From NCBI GenBank assembly GCA_049366715.1, contig JBMNCQ010000054.1, positions 1 to 64,000 on the forward strand: 64,000 nucleotides of DNA, in the 5' to 3' direction. The DNA is from JBMNCQ01 sp049366715 (GTDB taxonomy: Bacteria > Bacillota > Peptococcia > Peptococcales > BICA1-8). Made by a program: the position numbers and the translations under genes. The notes beneath the pieces were generated by a model that was given only the letters and a program-made list of their open reading frames with translations, was not told the DNA's origin and did no database searches. This document shows, one piece after another, positions 52,278-61,861 of this stretch (position 1 is the first letter of the stretch; each line of letters opens with the position of its first letter).

Positions 52278-54755
52278 ATGGACGAGCGTTATAATTATAT
52301 GGCCATCGAGGATAAATGGCAAAAGGTGTGGGCAGAAAAAAATGCCGATCACCGGGAAGAAATAAAAGATAAACCCAAATATTATTGTTTGGAAATGTTT
52401 CCCTACCCCTCCGGTAATCTTCATATGGGCCATGTGCGCAACTATTCCATCGGAGACGTAGTTGCCAGATTTAAAACAATGCATGGCTATAATGTTTTAC
52501 ATCCCATGGGCTGGGATTCCTTCGGTCTGCCGGCGGAAAATGCGGCAATCAAAAATGGTGTGCCGCCGGCGAAATGGACCTGGGACAATATCGCAAATAT
52601 GCGCCGGCAGTTAAAGGCCATGGGCATAAGCTATGACTGGGGCCGGGAAGTGGCTTCCTGCCATCCTGATTATTATAAATGGACGCAATGGTTGTTTTTA
52701 CAGCTTTATCACCAGGGACTGGCTTATAAAAAGAAAGCATCCGTGAACTGGTGTCCCTCCTGTCAAACCGTGCTGGCCAACGAGCAAGTTGTTGACGGGT
52801 CTTGTGAACGCTGTGATTCTGAAGTAGAGAAAAAAGCCCTGGAACAGTGGTTTTTTAAAACTACGGCTTATGCGGACAGGCTCTTGGATGATTTGGATAA
52901 ATTGCCGGGTTGGCCGGATAAGGTTAAGATCATGCAGGAAAACTGGATTGGCCGTAGTGAAGGAGCCAGAATTAAGTTTACCGTTCAGGAAACGGGGGAT
53001 GAATTAGAGGTCTTTACCACCCGTCATGATACGGTTTTTGGTGTCACTTATATGGTACTTGCTCCTGAACATCCCCTGGTTGCGAAACTTACGGCGGGAA
53101 CCGAGTATGAAGGGGCTGTAAGTGAGTTTATTAAAAAGGTACAAAAGTTAAGTGAGGTGGACAGGACCTCTACGGAGTTGGAAAAGGAAGGCCTGTTCAT
53201 CGGTGCCTATGCCGTTAACCCGTTAAATGAGGAGAAAGTACCGATATTAATCGGTAATTACGTTTTAATGGACTATGGAACAGGTGCCGTGATGGGTGTT
53301 CCGGCTCACGATGAGCGGGATTTTAAATTTGCTAAAAAGTATAATTTGCATATTCGAATTGTGATTCAGCCCCGGGATCGGGAATTAAGGCTGGAGACGA
53401 TGGAAGAAGCCTGTACCGAAGACGGGATAATGGTTAATTCGGGAGATTTTTCCGGACTGCCGAACCGGGAAGGGATGGCGAAGATTGCCGATTACTTAGA
53501 GAAAAATAATTGCGGGCAGCGGCAGATTAATTATAGGTTACGGGACTGGTTAATCTCCAGACAGAGGTACTGGGGGGCACCTATTCCTATCATCTATTGC
53601 GATCAGTGCGGTACGGTTCCCGTACCTGATCAGGATTTGCCTGTTTTATTACCGGAAGAAGTAGAGTTTAAACCTTCCGGGGAGTCTCCTTTAAAGCATT
53701 CACCGGAGTTTGTAAATACCCTTTGTCCTGTTTGCGGAAAACCTGCCCGCAGGGAGACGGATACGATGGATACCTTTGTCTGTTCCAGCTGGTATTTCCT
53801 AAGATTTTGTGATCCGCAAAACAGTACCGAAGCTTTTAATAAAGGCAAAGTGGATTACTGGATGGGTGTTGACCAGTACATCGGCGGGGTGGAGCATGCC
53901 ATTCTTCACTTAATGTATGCCAGATTTTTTACGAAATTTCTCAAGGACATAAATTTGGTCAGTGTGGATGAGCCCTTTACCAATCTTTTAACCCAGGGTA
54001 TGGTTCTGAAAGACGGCTCGAAAATGTCCAAATCCAAGGGGAATGTGGTAAGTCCGGAAGAAATTATTAATAAATACGGCGCCGATACCGCCCGGCTGTT
54101 TATTTTGTTTGCCGCTCCCCCTGAACGGGATTTGGAATGGAATGACCAGGCCGTAGAAGGATGTTACCGTTTCTTAAACCGGGTCTGGCGTTTATGTGTT
54201 TCCTATCTGGAGGAGATCACAGGGATTAGCGGGGAGATCGGTGAGTTAGAAGGTGCCGATAAAGACCTGCGCCGCTTAACACACCTTACGATTAAGAAGA
54301 TTTCCGAGGATGTTGAGGCCAGGTTCAATTTTAATACCGCGATCAGTGCCATCATGGAATTAGTTAATGGATTGTATAATTATAAGGATAAACAAGCCCG
54401 GCCCAATCTCCTGGTTGTAAAAGAAGCTGTCGAAAGCCTGATTCTTATGCTGGCACCTTTTGCCCCTCATATAGCTGAGGAATTATGGTTTGCAATGGGT
54501 AAGACGCAGAGTGTTCATGACCAAAAATGGCCTGTTTATGCTCCGGAAGCCGTGGTGGTTGATGAGGTTACCGTTGTTGTGCAGGTCAATGGAAAGGTTA
54601 GAGATAAGATGATAATTCCTGTTGGTTTAGAGCAGGCTCAGGTTGAAGAAACTGCTCTTTCCCAGCCGAAAGTTCAGGAGCACCTCCGGGATATGCAGGT
54701 TAAAAAAGTAGTAGTAATACCCAATAAATTGGTTAATATTGTAGTAGGAAAATAA
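52278..54755 (+). CDS. leuS: Leucyl-tRNA synthetase
   Basis: 825 residues, bacterial type. HMGH in PSGNLHMGHVRN and KMSKS in SKMSKSKGN are the class I motifs; TRHDTVFG marks the CP1 editing domain; two CxxC...CxxC zinc-like motifs (CPSCQ...CERC, CDQCG...CPVCG) are present. GGGGGC lies ten bases before ATG. Induced through the T-box when leucyl-tRNA is uncharged. Confidence 0.97.
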   Translation: MDERYNYMAIEDKWQKVWAEKNADHREEIKDKPKYYCLEMFPYPSGNLHMGHVRNYSIGDVVARFKTMHGYNVLHPMGWDSFGLPAENAAIKNGVPPAKWTWDNIANMRRQLKAMGISYDWGREVASCHPDYYKWTQWLFLQLYHQGLAYKKKASVNWCPSCQTVLANEQVVDGSCERCDSEVEKKALEQWFFKTTAYADRLLDDLDKLPGWPDKVKIMQENWIGRSEGARIKFTVQETGDELEVFTTRHDTVFGVTYMVLAPEHPLVAKLTAGTEYEGAVSEFIKKVQKLSEVDRTSTELEKEGLFIGAYAVNPLNEEKVPILIGNYVLMDYGTGAVMGVPAHDERDFKFAKKYNLHIRIVIQPRDRELRLETMEEACTEDGIMVNSGDFSGLPNREGMAKIADYLEKNNCGQRQINYRLRDWLISRQRYWGAPIPIIYCDQCGTVPVPDQDLPVLLPEEVEFKPSGESPLKHSPEFVNTLCPVCGKPARRETDTMDTFVCSSWYFLRFCDPQNSTEAFNKGKVDYWMGVDQYIGGVEHAILHLMYARFFTKFLKDINLVSVDEPFTNLLTQGMVLKDGSKMSKSKGNVVSPEEIINKYGADTARLFILFAAPPERDLEWNDQAVEGCYRFLNRVWRLCVSYLEEITGISGEIGELEGADKDLRRLTHLTIKKISEDVEARFNFNTAISAIMELVNGLYNYKDKQARPNLLVVKEAVESLILMLAPFAPHIAEELWFAMGKTQSVHDQKWPVYAPEAVVVDEVTVVVQVNGKVRDKMIIPVGLEQAQVEETALSQPKVQEHLRDMQVKKVVVIPNKLVNIVVGK

Positions 54756-54794
54756 AGATTGAGGTAAAGAAAAGTAAAGGCGCAAAAACGAAAA

Positions 54795-54822
54795 AAATAG
54801 TCACCGCAAGGTGACTATTTTT
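54795..54822 (+). terminator. Terminator of leuS
   Basis: AAATAGTCACC / GGTGACTATTT stem with GCAA tetraloop and following TTT. Confidence 0.9.
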
Positions 54823-54921
54823 CCTATACAAGGGAAATTATACGGGCATAGATGAACTCCTGTTTTGAGTTATTTCACCTATTATTTTAAAAGAGTGTTA
54901 CCAATGTCCTGAAGGAACACT

Positions 54922-55198
54922 ATGCTCTGTGCCCTGTGCCCTGTGCTCTGTGCCCTGTGCCCTGTGCTCTGTGCCCTGTGCTCTGTGCCCTGTGCTCTGT
55001 GCCCTGTGCNNNNNNNNNNNNNNNNNNNNNNNNNNNNNNNNNNNNNNNNNNNNNNNNNNNNNNNNNNNNNNNNNNNNNNNNNNNNNNNNNNNNNNNNNNN
55101 NNNNNNNNNCTGTGCCCTGTGCTCTGTGCCCTGTGCTCTGTGCCCTGTGCTCTGTGCCCTGTGCCCTGTGCCCTGTGCTCTGTGCTCTATGCCCTATG
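54922..55198. repeat. Heptanucleotide tandem repeat with assembly gap
   Basis: Runs of 7-bp units TGTGCCC and TGTGCTC in irregular alternation on both sides of 100 N (55010-55109). Because the same repeat flanks the gap, the true array is longer or shorter than shown and the join could not be assembled. All three frames are open (Cys-Ala-Leu-Cys-type peptides) because 7 is not a multiple of 3 and no unit makes a stop; these are not proteins. Confidence 0.95.
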
Positions 55199-55244
55199 GC
55201 GGCCCCAACTTCACCAGTCTCTAATCACTTAAACCGGCCGGTTC

Positions 55245-56597
55245 TTATAGCCGTAATGCCCCCTCTAAAGCCAGAGGTGAACGTTCACATTCGTGTTCTT
55301 CTAAAGAAACCTGGTAACATAGAGGGCTGCCCTTCATGTTTTCCGCGGCATAAACCAGACCGTTGCTGCGCTGGTCTAAATAGGGATGGTCTACCTGACT
55401 GGGGTCGCCTAAAAGAACAACTTTTGTTCCTTTGCCGGCCCGGGTGATGATGCCTTTAATTCTACCCGGGGTCAAATTCTGGGCTTCATCAATGATTAAA
55501 AAGTGCTTGACCAGGGAACGGCCCCTCAAAAAATTGATCGCTTCCGCAGCGATTAAACGCCTGTTAAAAAGCTCTTCTACTTTGTCGGCCAGCTTATTTT
55601 CATTTTTATAGCGTTCATTTTCATCACTATCCACTAAGATCTCTAAATTATCTTTTATAGGGCGTAAAAGAGGTGAGATTTTTTCTTGTTCGGTACCGGG
55701 GAGGTAACCTAGTTCCTCATCCATGGTGACATTGGGGCGGCAGACCAAGATGCGGCGGTATCTGGGGTTGGGCGTGTGGGTCATAACATAGGATAATCCC
55801 GCGGCTAAAGCCAGGAGTGTTTTACCGCTGCCGGCGACACCTTTAATAATGCATAACGGTGCTTCTTCGGGAGGAGTCATTAAAGCTTCGATAGCGAAGC
55901 GCTGTCCCACGGTCTGGGGTTTGATTCCATACGGGGTATCATTGGCGTATTTTAAAGAGACGAATTTTTCACCGTCAAAACGGGTTAGGGCCGAGCCGGA
56001 AAGACCTTCCGGTGCTTTTAAAATAACAAATTGATTTTTAATCAGTTCTAAGTTAACAGCCATCTCTCGAGAAAGCTGACTTAAGTTTAGGAAACCTTGT
56101 TTATAAAATGTATCTATTAAAGAAGGGATACAGGCAACGGTTGTTCGACCGGTATAATGCTGTTCGATCCTTTCGTTTAAGAATTCCTGGGCTTCAATGC
56201 CGACGGATGTAGCTTGAATGCGCTGAAAAACATCTCTGGTGACAAGTGCTACCTGCTTATGCTCCTGTTTTAAAGCGAGACAAACTTGTAATGCTCTGAT
56301 ATCAGGGTCTTTGGGGTTCCAATTAGGAGGTAATTTTACGGAATGATGGTTCATTTCAACTTTTAAGATACCACCATTTTTTAAAGGTACCCCTTGTGTT
56401 AAACAACCACATTGTCTCAACTCATCGAGCTCCCTGGCCAGCTGACGGGCATTTGCTCCTTCGTCAGTTTTTATGTTTTTGAATTTAGCTAATTGCTGGA
56501 TGACTACTTCAGGTATGACTACTTCATTATCGTCAAAAACAAAAATTGCTCCGGGAGATTGAAGTAATACGCTTTCTGTTAGTACGTATGTTTTCAA
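55245..56597 (-). CDS. PIN-PhoH family protein (PhoH2/YlaK type)
   Basis: 450 residues. N-terminal PIN RNase domain (about 1-150: YVLTESVLLQSPGAIFVFDDNEVVIP, LVTRDVFQRIQA) and C-terminal PhoH ATPase (about 225-450) with Walker A GVAGSGKTLLA and Walker B HFLIIDEAQN. Proteins of this kind act on RNA as helicase-nucleases. TTG start with AAGGAGGG seven bases upstream. Its 3' end borders the heptamer array. Confidence 0.88.
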   Translation of the reverse strand: MKTYVLTESVLLQSPGAIFVFDDNEVVIPEVVIQQLAKFKNIKTDEGANARQLARELDELRQCGCLTQGVPLKNGGILKVEMNHHSVKLPPNWNPKDPDIRALQVCLALKQEHKQVALVTRDVFQRIQATSVGIEAQEFLNERIEQHYTGRTTVACIPSLIDTFYKQGFLNLSQLSREMAVNLELIKNQFVILKAPEGLSGSALTRFDGEKFVSLKYANDTPYGIKPQTVGQRFAIEALMTPPEEAPLCIIKGVAGSGKTLLALAAGLSYVMTHTPNPRYRRILVCRPNVTMDEELGYLPGTEQEKISPLLRPIKDNLEILVDSDENERYKNENKLADKVEELFNRRLIAAEAINFLRGRSLVKHFLIIDEAQNLTPGRIKGIITRAGKGTKVVLLGDPSQVDHPYLDQRSNGLVYAAENMKGSPLCYQVSLEEHECERSPLALEGALRL

Positions 56598-57048
56598 GAA
56601 AGTCCCTCCTTGACGATAGGTTTAGGGGATAAAGTTGAACATTACTCCCTAAACCCGTTATAATGACTTGAATGTGTCTAAAATAAAAAGACGGTAGTAC
56701 TTTAAAAATCAGCACTATCGTTTAAAAACCGGCGAACGAACGGTAGTATTCACCTCCTTATTAACTATATATATTTATTTCGTTTTAAAATTAAACTTCC
56801 CTTTTTATATTTTTTTAAAAAAATAAACATTATGTTAATTTATTTTGAAGGTTTTTTAATATAATGTAATATCTTTGCCAAGATCTATCATTATCTGGCA
56901 GTATTTAACTCAATAGTTTTTTTCAATTAATAGTTATCATAAAATTAACTTATTTTTAATCGAGTAAGGTTTTTTGGTATAGTATGTACGTGAGATGATG
57001 CAAAAGGATTGTACATTATTTCACAAAAAGATTAATGGGGGTCTCCAT
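56598..57048. other. Divergent intergenic region upstream of phoH-like gene and dsrN
   Basis: About 450 bp, AT-rich. On the minus strand GGAGGTG at about 56756 precedes a 12-codon GTG frame, with two ACTACCGT motifs nearby (56690, 56733). On the plus strand TATAGT near 56980 could be the dsrN -10. No gene is certain. Confidence 0.35.
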
Positions 57049-58440
57049 GTGCAAAACATACCTCGGATAGTTGTAGGGGCCTGTCAAGGACGCTCAGGAA
57101 AAACTACCTTTACTTTGGGTCTCTTGCAGGCCTTAAAAAAACGCGGCCTGAAGGTTCAGCCTTTTAAAAAAGGACCGGATTATATAGATCCCAGTTGGTT
57201 AACTTATGCTGCCGGAGTGGAGTGCCGTAACTTAGATGCTTTTATGATGGACAGGAGTGCTTTGCTTGATACTTTTATTGCTAATTCATTGGATAAATCC
57301 ATCAGTGTTGTCGAAGGGGCAATGGGCTTATTTGACGGTTTGGATGTTGAGGGTAGTGGAAGTACCGCTGAGATAGCTTTTATGATAAAAGCACCGGTTA
57401 TTCTGGTTGTTAACTGCCAGCGGATGACCCGCAGTGTAGCAGCTTTAGTTAACGGTGTCGTTAACTTTGACCCCCGGATAAAAATCGCCGGGGTTATCCT
57501 TAATAATGTTGCCAGGACCAGGCACAAAGACATTCTGACCGCTTCGATAGAGAAATACTGCCAGGTCCCTGTTGTCGGCATCATTCCCAAATCCAAAGAT
57601 ATTTTAATTCCTGACCGTCATTTAGGTTTAGTTCCGGCCAACGAACAGGAAGAATTATTAAATGCAGTTGATCATCTGAGCCGGTTAATTGCTGAAAATG
57701 TAAATATTGATAAATTGCTGGAAATCGCCGGCAATGCCGGATTACTGGAAGAATATACCGGTAATAACGGATGGCCGTCAACAGGACAAAAGGTCACTGT
57801 CGGAGTTCTTAAGGATAAAGTATTCAGTTTTTACTATCCTGAAAACATAGAAGCACTGGAGAAAAAAGGTGCTGAGGTAGTTTTTATAGACTCTTTGCAG
57901 GATCATTCCCTGCCGGTAATTGACTGTTTATATATCGGGGGCGGATTCCCTGAAATGTTTGCCGCACAGTTAGAAGAGAATGCAAAACTACGGAAGGCAA
58001 TAAAAAATGCGGCCGAAGACGGGCTGCCTATCTATGCCGAATGCGGTGGTCTGATGTATTTAAGCAGGAAGATTTGCTGGGATGAAAATTGTAAGGAGAT
58101 GGTAGGCATTCTGCCTTTTGATATCCGTATGGAAAAAAAGCCTCAAGGTCATGGGTACACAATCCATAAAGTACTGGCCGGAAATCCTTTTCTCCCTGCC
58201 GGTTTGGAAATAAGAGGTCATGAGTTTCATAACTCTAAGGCAGTAAATTTTACCGATGGTTGTCCAAGATTTGCCTTGGAGGTTATCAGAGGTAAGGGAA
58301 TAACGGGTAAAGCAGACGGAATTATTTATAAAAATGTTTTTGCTGCTTATAATCATCTTCATGCAGCATCTGTTCCGGAGTGGGCGGAAGGCATTATTAA
58401 GGCGGCAGTTGCATATAAGGGCGGATGCGTTAGCAGCTGA
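57049..58440 (+). CDS. dsrN: DsrN: CobB/CbiA-like amidase, probable siroheme amidation
   Basis: About 463 residues. N-terminal ATP-binding domain with P-loop GACQGRSGKTTFT, FKKGPDYIDPSWL and VVEGAMGLFDG; C-terminal class I glutamine amidotransferase domain with the nucleophile in YAECGGLMYL and His in GHEFHNS. These are the motifs of cobyrinate a,c-diamide synthase, but no cobalamin gene is near; ferredoxin, dsrA and dsrB follow, where DsrN is known to amidate siroheme for sulfite reductase. GTG 57049 with GGGGGT upstream preferred; ATG codons up to 56995 are alternatives. Confidence 0.82.
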   Translation: MQNIPRIVVGACQGRSGKTTFTLGLLQALKKRGLKVQPFKKGPDYIDPSWLTYAAGVECRNLDAFMMDRSALLDTFIANSLDKSISVVEGAMGLFDGLDVEGSGSTAEIAFMIKAPVILVVNCQRMTRSVAALVNGVVNFDPRIKIAGVILNNVARTRHKDILTASIEKYCQVPVVGIIPKSKDILIPDRHLGLVPANEQEELLNAVDHLSRLIAENVNIDKLLEIAGNAGLLEEYTGNNGWPSTGQKVTVGVLKDKVFSFYYPENIEALEKKGAEVVFIDSLQDHSLPVIDCLYIGGGFPEMFAAQLEENAKLRKAIKNAAEDGLPIYAECGGLMYLSRKICWDENCKEMVGILPFDIRMEKKPQGHGYTIHKVLAGNPFLPAGLEIRGHEFHNSKAVNFTDGCPRFALEVIRGKGITGKADGIIYKNVFAAYNHLHAASVPEWAEGIIKAAVAYKGGCVSS

Positions 58441-58599
58441 GCGTGCGGGATGTTTGCTATTTAGCGGAGAAAGCAATATTTTCTGTATAAATAGCACTTA
58501 TCACCTGTATAAAAATCCTTAACATTCAGGATAGAGGATATTGAAATTCTTTTACGAATTATATAAATGTAGTATCATGTGATTATTTTTGCAAATATC

Positions 58600-58644
58600 C
58601 GTGAATCACTTCACAAGTGCTGCAAATTTAATCAGATATACAAT
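58600..58644 (+). promoter_or_regulatory. Crp/Fnr-type box and promoter upstream of ferredoxin-dsrAB
   Basis: CGTGA-atcact-TCACA (58600-58615) matches the Crp consensus TGTGA-N6-TCACA at 9 of 10 positions. TACAAT at 58639-58644 is a plausible -10, putting the dyad centre about 42 bp before the predicted start near 58650. Confidence 0.55.
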
Positions 58645-58698
58645 AAAACACAAGTTTTTTTATTTAATTTTAAATATAAATGAAAGGAGATGTATCTG

Positions 58699-58878
58699 AT
58701 GTTTGTTGTTTCTGTTGATGCTGAAAAATGTACTGCCTGTGGTGAATGTGCAAGTGCCTGTCCTGCCCAAGTATTTGAAGTAGAAGATGTTGCTGTGGTA
58801 ACCGACAATGAATGTATGGGTTGTGAAAGCTGTATTATGATTTGTCCTTCTGGAGCAGTTACTTTAAATGAGTTTTAA
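58699..58878 (+). CDS. 2[4Fe-4S] ferredoxin
   Basis: 59 residues from ATG 58699 (AGGAGATG upstream; the in-frame ATG inside that site is rejected). Two CxxCxxCxxxC(P) motifs, CTACGECASACP and CMGCESCIMICP, hold two [4Fe-4S] clusters. It likely donates electrons to the sulfite reductase encoded downstream. About 150 bp separates it from dsrA. Confidence 0.92.
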   Translation: MFVVSVDAEKCTACGECASACPAQVFEVEDVAVVTDNECMGCESCIMICPSGAVTLNEF

Positions 58879-59030
58879 TTTCGAAGAGTTCGAATGCTTA
58901 GATAATAGAGAGTTGTTTAACTCTGATAAGGGTATTGTTTTTGTGACCGGTATTATGAAAAAGCAGAATTCCTTGCTGGGCCGGCACTTGGTATAATTCA
59001 ATTTCTTAAAAATATATTTAACGGAGGTGT

Positions 59031-60281
59031 ATGGATTTGACAGAGAAAAAGAGACCCATGCTTGATGAACTGAAAAAGGGTAAATATCCGTCTTTTGTAA
59101 AAGAAATGGAAAAAAGTGCTGCAACAAAACCCCAAACAGAATCATTGCTGGATCTGCTGGAACAGTCTTATGAAGAAAAACGTGTCCACTGGAAACACGG
59201 GGGCATCGTAGGGGTTAGAGGTTACGGCGGCGGTGTCATCGGAAGATATTCTGATTTACCGGAAAAGTATCCTGAATTAGCAGAGTTCCATACTTTGCGT
59301 GTAAACCAGCCATCAGGATGGTTTTATTCCTCAGATAAGCTTCGTACTTTATGTGATATCTGGGAAAAGCATGGCAGCGGACTAACAAATATGCATGGTG
59401 CTACAGGTGATGCCATCCTTTTAGGTACAACTACCGAGCACTTACAACCATGTTTCAATGATTTATCTGATGCTGGCTTTGACCTTGGCGGTTCCGGTTC
59501 TAACTTAAGAACTCCCAGCGCTTGCTGTGGACCTGCCCGTTGTGAATATGCTTGCTTTGATACTTTAGATCTTTGTCACCATTTAACGAATCACTATCAA
59601 GATGAGCTTCATAGACCAATGTGGCCTTACAAATTTAAGTTTAAAATCTCCGGCTGTCCAAATGATTGTACTTCTTCAATAGCTCGTGCCGATATGTCAA
59701 TCATTGGTACCTGGAGAGATGCGATCCGAGTTAACCAAGATGCTGTAGCAGAATATGCAGAAAAAATAAACATTCAAGAAGAAGTTGTTGCTTATTGTCC
59801 TAGTGATTGTATTAAATATGACGCTGAAAAGAAAGAAATTAACATTGACAATGATAATTGTGTAAGATGTATGCATTGTATCAGTGCTATGCCCAAAGCT
59901 TTACGGGTAGGTAAAGAAAAAGGTGCTACCTTACTTTTAGGTGGTAAAGCGACTATTGTACAGTCTGCATTCTTATCCTGGGTAATTAAACCATTTATTA
60001 AGCTTGATAAAGAAGATGGCTACCAGGAATTGCATGATATCGTTGAGAAAATCTGGGACTGGTGGGACGAAAACGCAAAAGTGCGTGAACGTGTCGGTGA
60101 ATTGATTTACAGAAAAGGTATGGGCGAATTCTTAAAAGCTACCGGTTTAGAACCTGTACCGCAAATGGTTCATCATCCACGGGCTAACCCTTATTTCTTC
60201 TGGTATCCGGAGGATTTTGCCGCGGAGAAAGAAGCGAAAGAAGCTGGAAAAGAAGTTGCCGGAACGGAGGTGTCTGAATAA
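59031..60281 (+). CDS. dsrA: Dissimilatory sulfite reductase alpha subunit
   Basis: 416 residues. Siroheme-[4Fe-4S] ligands lie in TPSACCGPARCEYAC and KISGCPNDCTSS; a ferredoxin domain (CPSDCIKY, CVRCMHC) follows. With DsrB it forms the alpha2beta2 enzyme that reduces sulfite to DsrC trisulfide. GGAGGTGT precedes; ATG 59031 is close to the site and TTG 59037 is better spaced, so either start is possible. Overlaps dsrB by one base. Confidence 0.95.
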   Translation: MDLTEKKRPMLDELKKGKYPSFVKEMEKSAATKPQTESLLDLLEQSYEEKRVHWKHGGIVGVRGYGGGVIGRYSDLPEKYPELAEFHTLRVNQPSGWFYSSDKLRTLCDIWEKHGSGLTNMHGATGDAILLGTTTEHLQPCFNDLSDAGFDLGGSGSNLRTPSACCGPARCEYACFDTLDLCHHLTNHYQDELHRPMWPYKFKFKISGCPNDCTSSIARADMSIIGTWRDAIRVNQDAVAEYAEKINIQEEVVAYCPSDCIKYDAEKKEINIDNDNCVRCMHCISAMPKALRVGKEKGATLLLGGKATIVQSAFLSWVIKPFIKLDKEDGYQELHDIVEKIWDWWDENAKVRERVGELIYRKGMGEFLKATGLEPVPQMVHHPRANPYFFWYPEDFAAEKEAKEAGKEVAGTEVSE

Positions 60282-61360
60282 TGACAGAAGCTCAAAGATT
60301 TGCGCAAACTGATATTGGACCTCCCTATTTTTGGGATATGCTTCCACAGATAATCAAAGACAACTATGGTAAATGGTTATACCATGAGAAAGTAAAACCT
60401 GGCGTATTAAAGCACGTTGGTGAAACCGGGGATGAATTATTCACAGTGCGGATAGCTTCACCTCGTTTGTTAAGTATTGAAACCATTAGATGGTTTGCTG
60501 ATATTGCAGATAAGTATTGTGATGGACATTTGCGGTTTACTAGTAGACATAATGTGGAGTTTTTATTAACAGATGCGAGTAAAGTTGAGGCATTAATTCA
60601 GGAAGTTGAAGCTGAAGGCTGGCCTGTAGGCGGTACCGGCAAATCCTTAAAGAATCTTATCCATACCCAGGGCTGGGTTCACTGCCATAGTGCTGCAACT
60701 GATGCTTCCGGTACTGTTAAAGCCGTGATGGATGATTTATTTGATTACTTTAAGAAAGATGATCTTCCGGCAAAATTAAAAATTTCCATGGCTTGCTGCT
60801 TAAATATGTGTGGTGCCGTACACTGTTCCGATATTGCTTTTGTGGGTGTGCACAGAAAAATACCCCGGGTACAAGAAGGCATAGCTAACGCCTGTGAAAT
60901 TCCCAACGTTGTTGCGTCTTGTCCTACAGGTGCAATTCGTCCTAATCCTAAGGATAAAACTGTTGTGATCAATGAAGAGAAATGTATGTACTGTGGTAAC
61001 TGTTTCTCAGTGTGTCCGTCTCTTCCGATAATGGATCCGGAAAATGACGGTATTGCAGTATTTGTCGGCGGTAAGGTTTCTAACTCCAGAACCGGCCCTG
61101 CCTTCAGTAAACTGGTAATCCCTTTTATTCCTAATGAGCCGCCCAGATGGGATTCTTTAGTAACAGCGATTAGAAACCTTGTAGAAATTTGGGTTAAAGA
61201 TGCGAAAAAAGGTGAAAGATATGGAGAGTGGGTAGAAAGAATCGGCTGGGAAAAATTCTTTGAAATATCAGGATTGCCCTTTACCGATAAGCATATTGAC
61301 GACTTTACTTTCTCTGTACCAACTTTCCGTTCAACAACACAATTCAAGTTTACAAAATAA
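60281..61360 (+). CDS. dsrB: Dissimilatory sulfite reductase beta subunit
   Basis: 359 residues. SMACCLNMCGAVHCSD holds the cluster/siroheme-binding cysteines; the inserted ferredoxin domain has CPTGAIRP and CMYCGNCFSVCP. It pairs with DsrA. ATG shares the final A of the dsrA TAA, so translation is coupled. Normal length for a Gram-positive DsrB. Confidence 0.95.
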   Translation: MTEAQRFAQTDIGPPYFWDMLPQIIKDNYGKWLYHEKVKPGVLKHVGETGDELFTVRIASPRLLSIETIRWFADIADKYCDGHLRFTSRHNVEFLLTDASKVEALIQEVEAEGWPVGGTGKSLKNLIHTQGWVHCHSAATDASGTVKAVMDDLFDYFKKDDLPAKLKISMACCLNMCGAVHCSDIAFVGVHRKIPRVQEGIANACEIPNVVASCPTGAIRPNPKDKTVVINEEKCMYCGNCFSVCPSLPIMDPENDGIAVFVGGKVSNSRTGPAFSKLVIPFIPNEPPRWDSLVTAIRNLVEIWVKDAKKGERYGEWVERIGWEKFFEISGLPFTDKHIDDFTFSVPTFRSTTQFKFTK

Positions 61361-61384
61361 ATTTAATATGAGGGTGGTGTAAAT

Positions 61385-61591
61385 ATGGCAGATTTCACCC
61401 CGGAAGAACTACGAGCTAAGATTTTAGAGTATTTGCAGAAAAAAGACAAAGCAAAAAACAGGGATATTGCTACTGCTATTGGTGCCGGTAAAAGAGATGT
61501 GGATAAAATGATAAATGAAATGGCAAAAGAAGGTGTAGTGGAATTTCTGTATCTGGGTACTTCTTATGTTACATTAGCCAATAAGGAGTAG
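61385..61591 (+). CDS. dsrD: DsrD winged-helix protein
   Basis: 68 residues, winged-helix fold (ILEYLQKKDKAKNRDIATAIGAGKRDVDKMINEMAKEGVVEFLY). DsrD activates DsrAB sulfite reduction and is typical of reducing, not oxidising, Dsr systems, so it indicates sulfite reduction here. GGGTGG precedes ATG. Confidence 0.92.
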   Translation: MADFTPEELRAKILEYLQKKDKAKNRDIATAIGAGKRDVDKMINEMAKEGVVEFLYLGTSYVTLANKE

Positions 61592-61599
61592 CAGACAAT

Positions 61600-61634
61600 A
61601 AGGCCAAGTCTTTGTGCCTTGGCCTTACTTTTGT
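61600..61634 (+). terminator. Hairpin between dsrD and the downstream genes
   Basis: 9-bp stem AAGGCCAAG / CTTGGCCTT with following ACTTTT. It may reduce transcript reaching dsrC or protect the dsrABD mRNA 3' end. Confidence 0.65.
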
Positions 61635-61650
61635 ACTGGAGGTCTGGGTC

Positions 61651-61833
61651 GTGAAGGTCATGGATGATATCAAAGAATGGGTAGCTTTTTGTGATGAACT
61701 GGTATATCAAATGCGGGATTTTAAATCCAGTGAGTATAAAAAAGGTGTGGCCGATGGCATCGAGATGGCAGTAGATATGCTTAAAGGTTACCTGGAGGAT
61801 TATCCTGAATATAAAGACCTCGAGAAAAATTAA
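61651..61833 (+). CDS. Small conserved-looking protein between dsrD and dsrC
   Basis: 60 residues from GTG 61651 with GGAGGT seven bases upstream (an ATG two codons on is possible). Acidic and helical: DDIKEWVAFCDELVYQMRDF, YKKGVADGIEMAVDMLKGYLED. One cysteine. No family recognised. Its place inside the dsr operon and good ribosome site argue that it is real and linked to sulfite reduction. Confidence 0.65.
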   Translation: MKVMDDIKEWVAFCDELVYQMRDFKSSEYKKGVADGIEMAVDMLKGYLEDYPEYKDLEKN

Positions 61834-61861
61834 CCAAAAAATTTATGGAGGTGCTTAATTT

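Noticed and set aside
54922..55447. Cys-Ala-Leu-Cys repeat proteins in three frames
   Set aside because: A 7-bp repeat without stops is open in every frame; frames also run through the N gap.
57049..58440. Reading the CobB-like gene as part of cobalamin synthesis
   Set aside because: No other cobalamin gene is near and it heads the dsr operon, where the homologue DsrN amidates siroheme.
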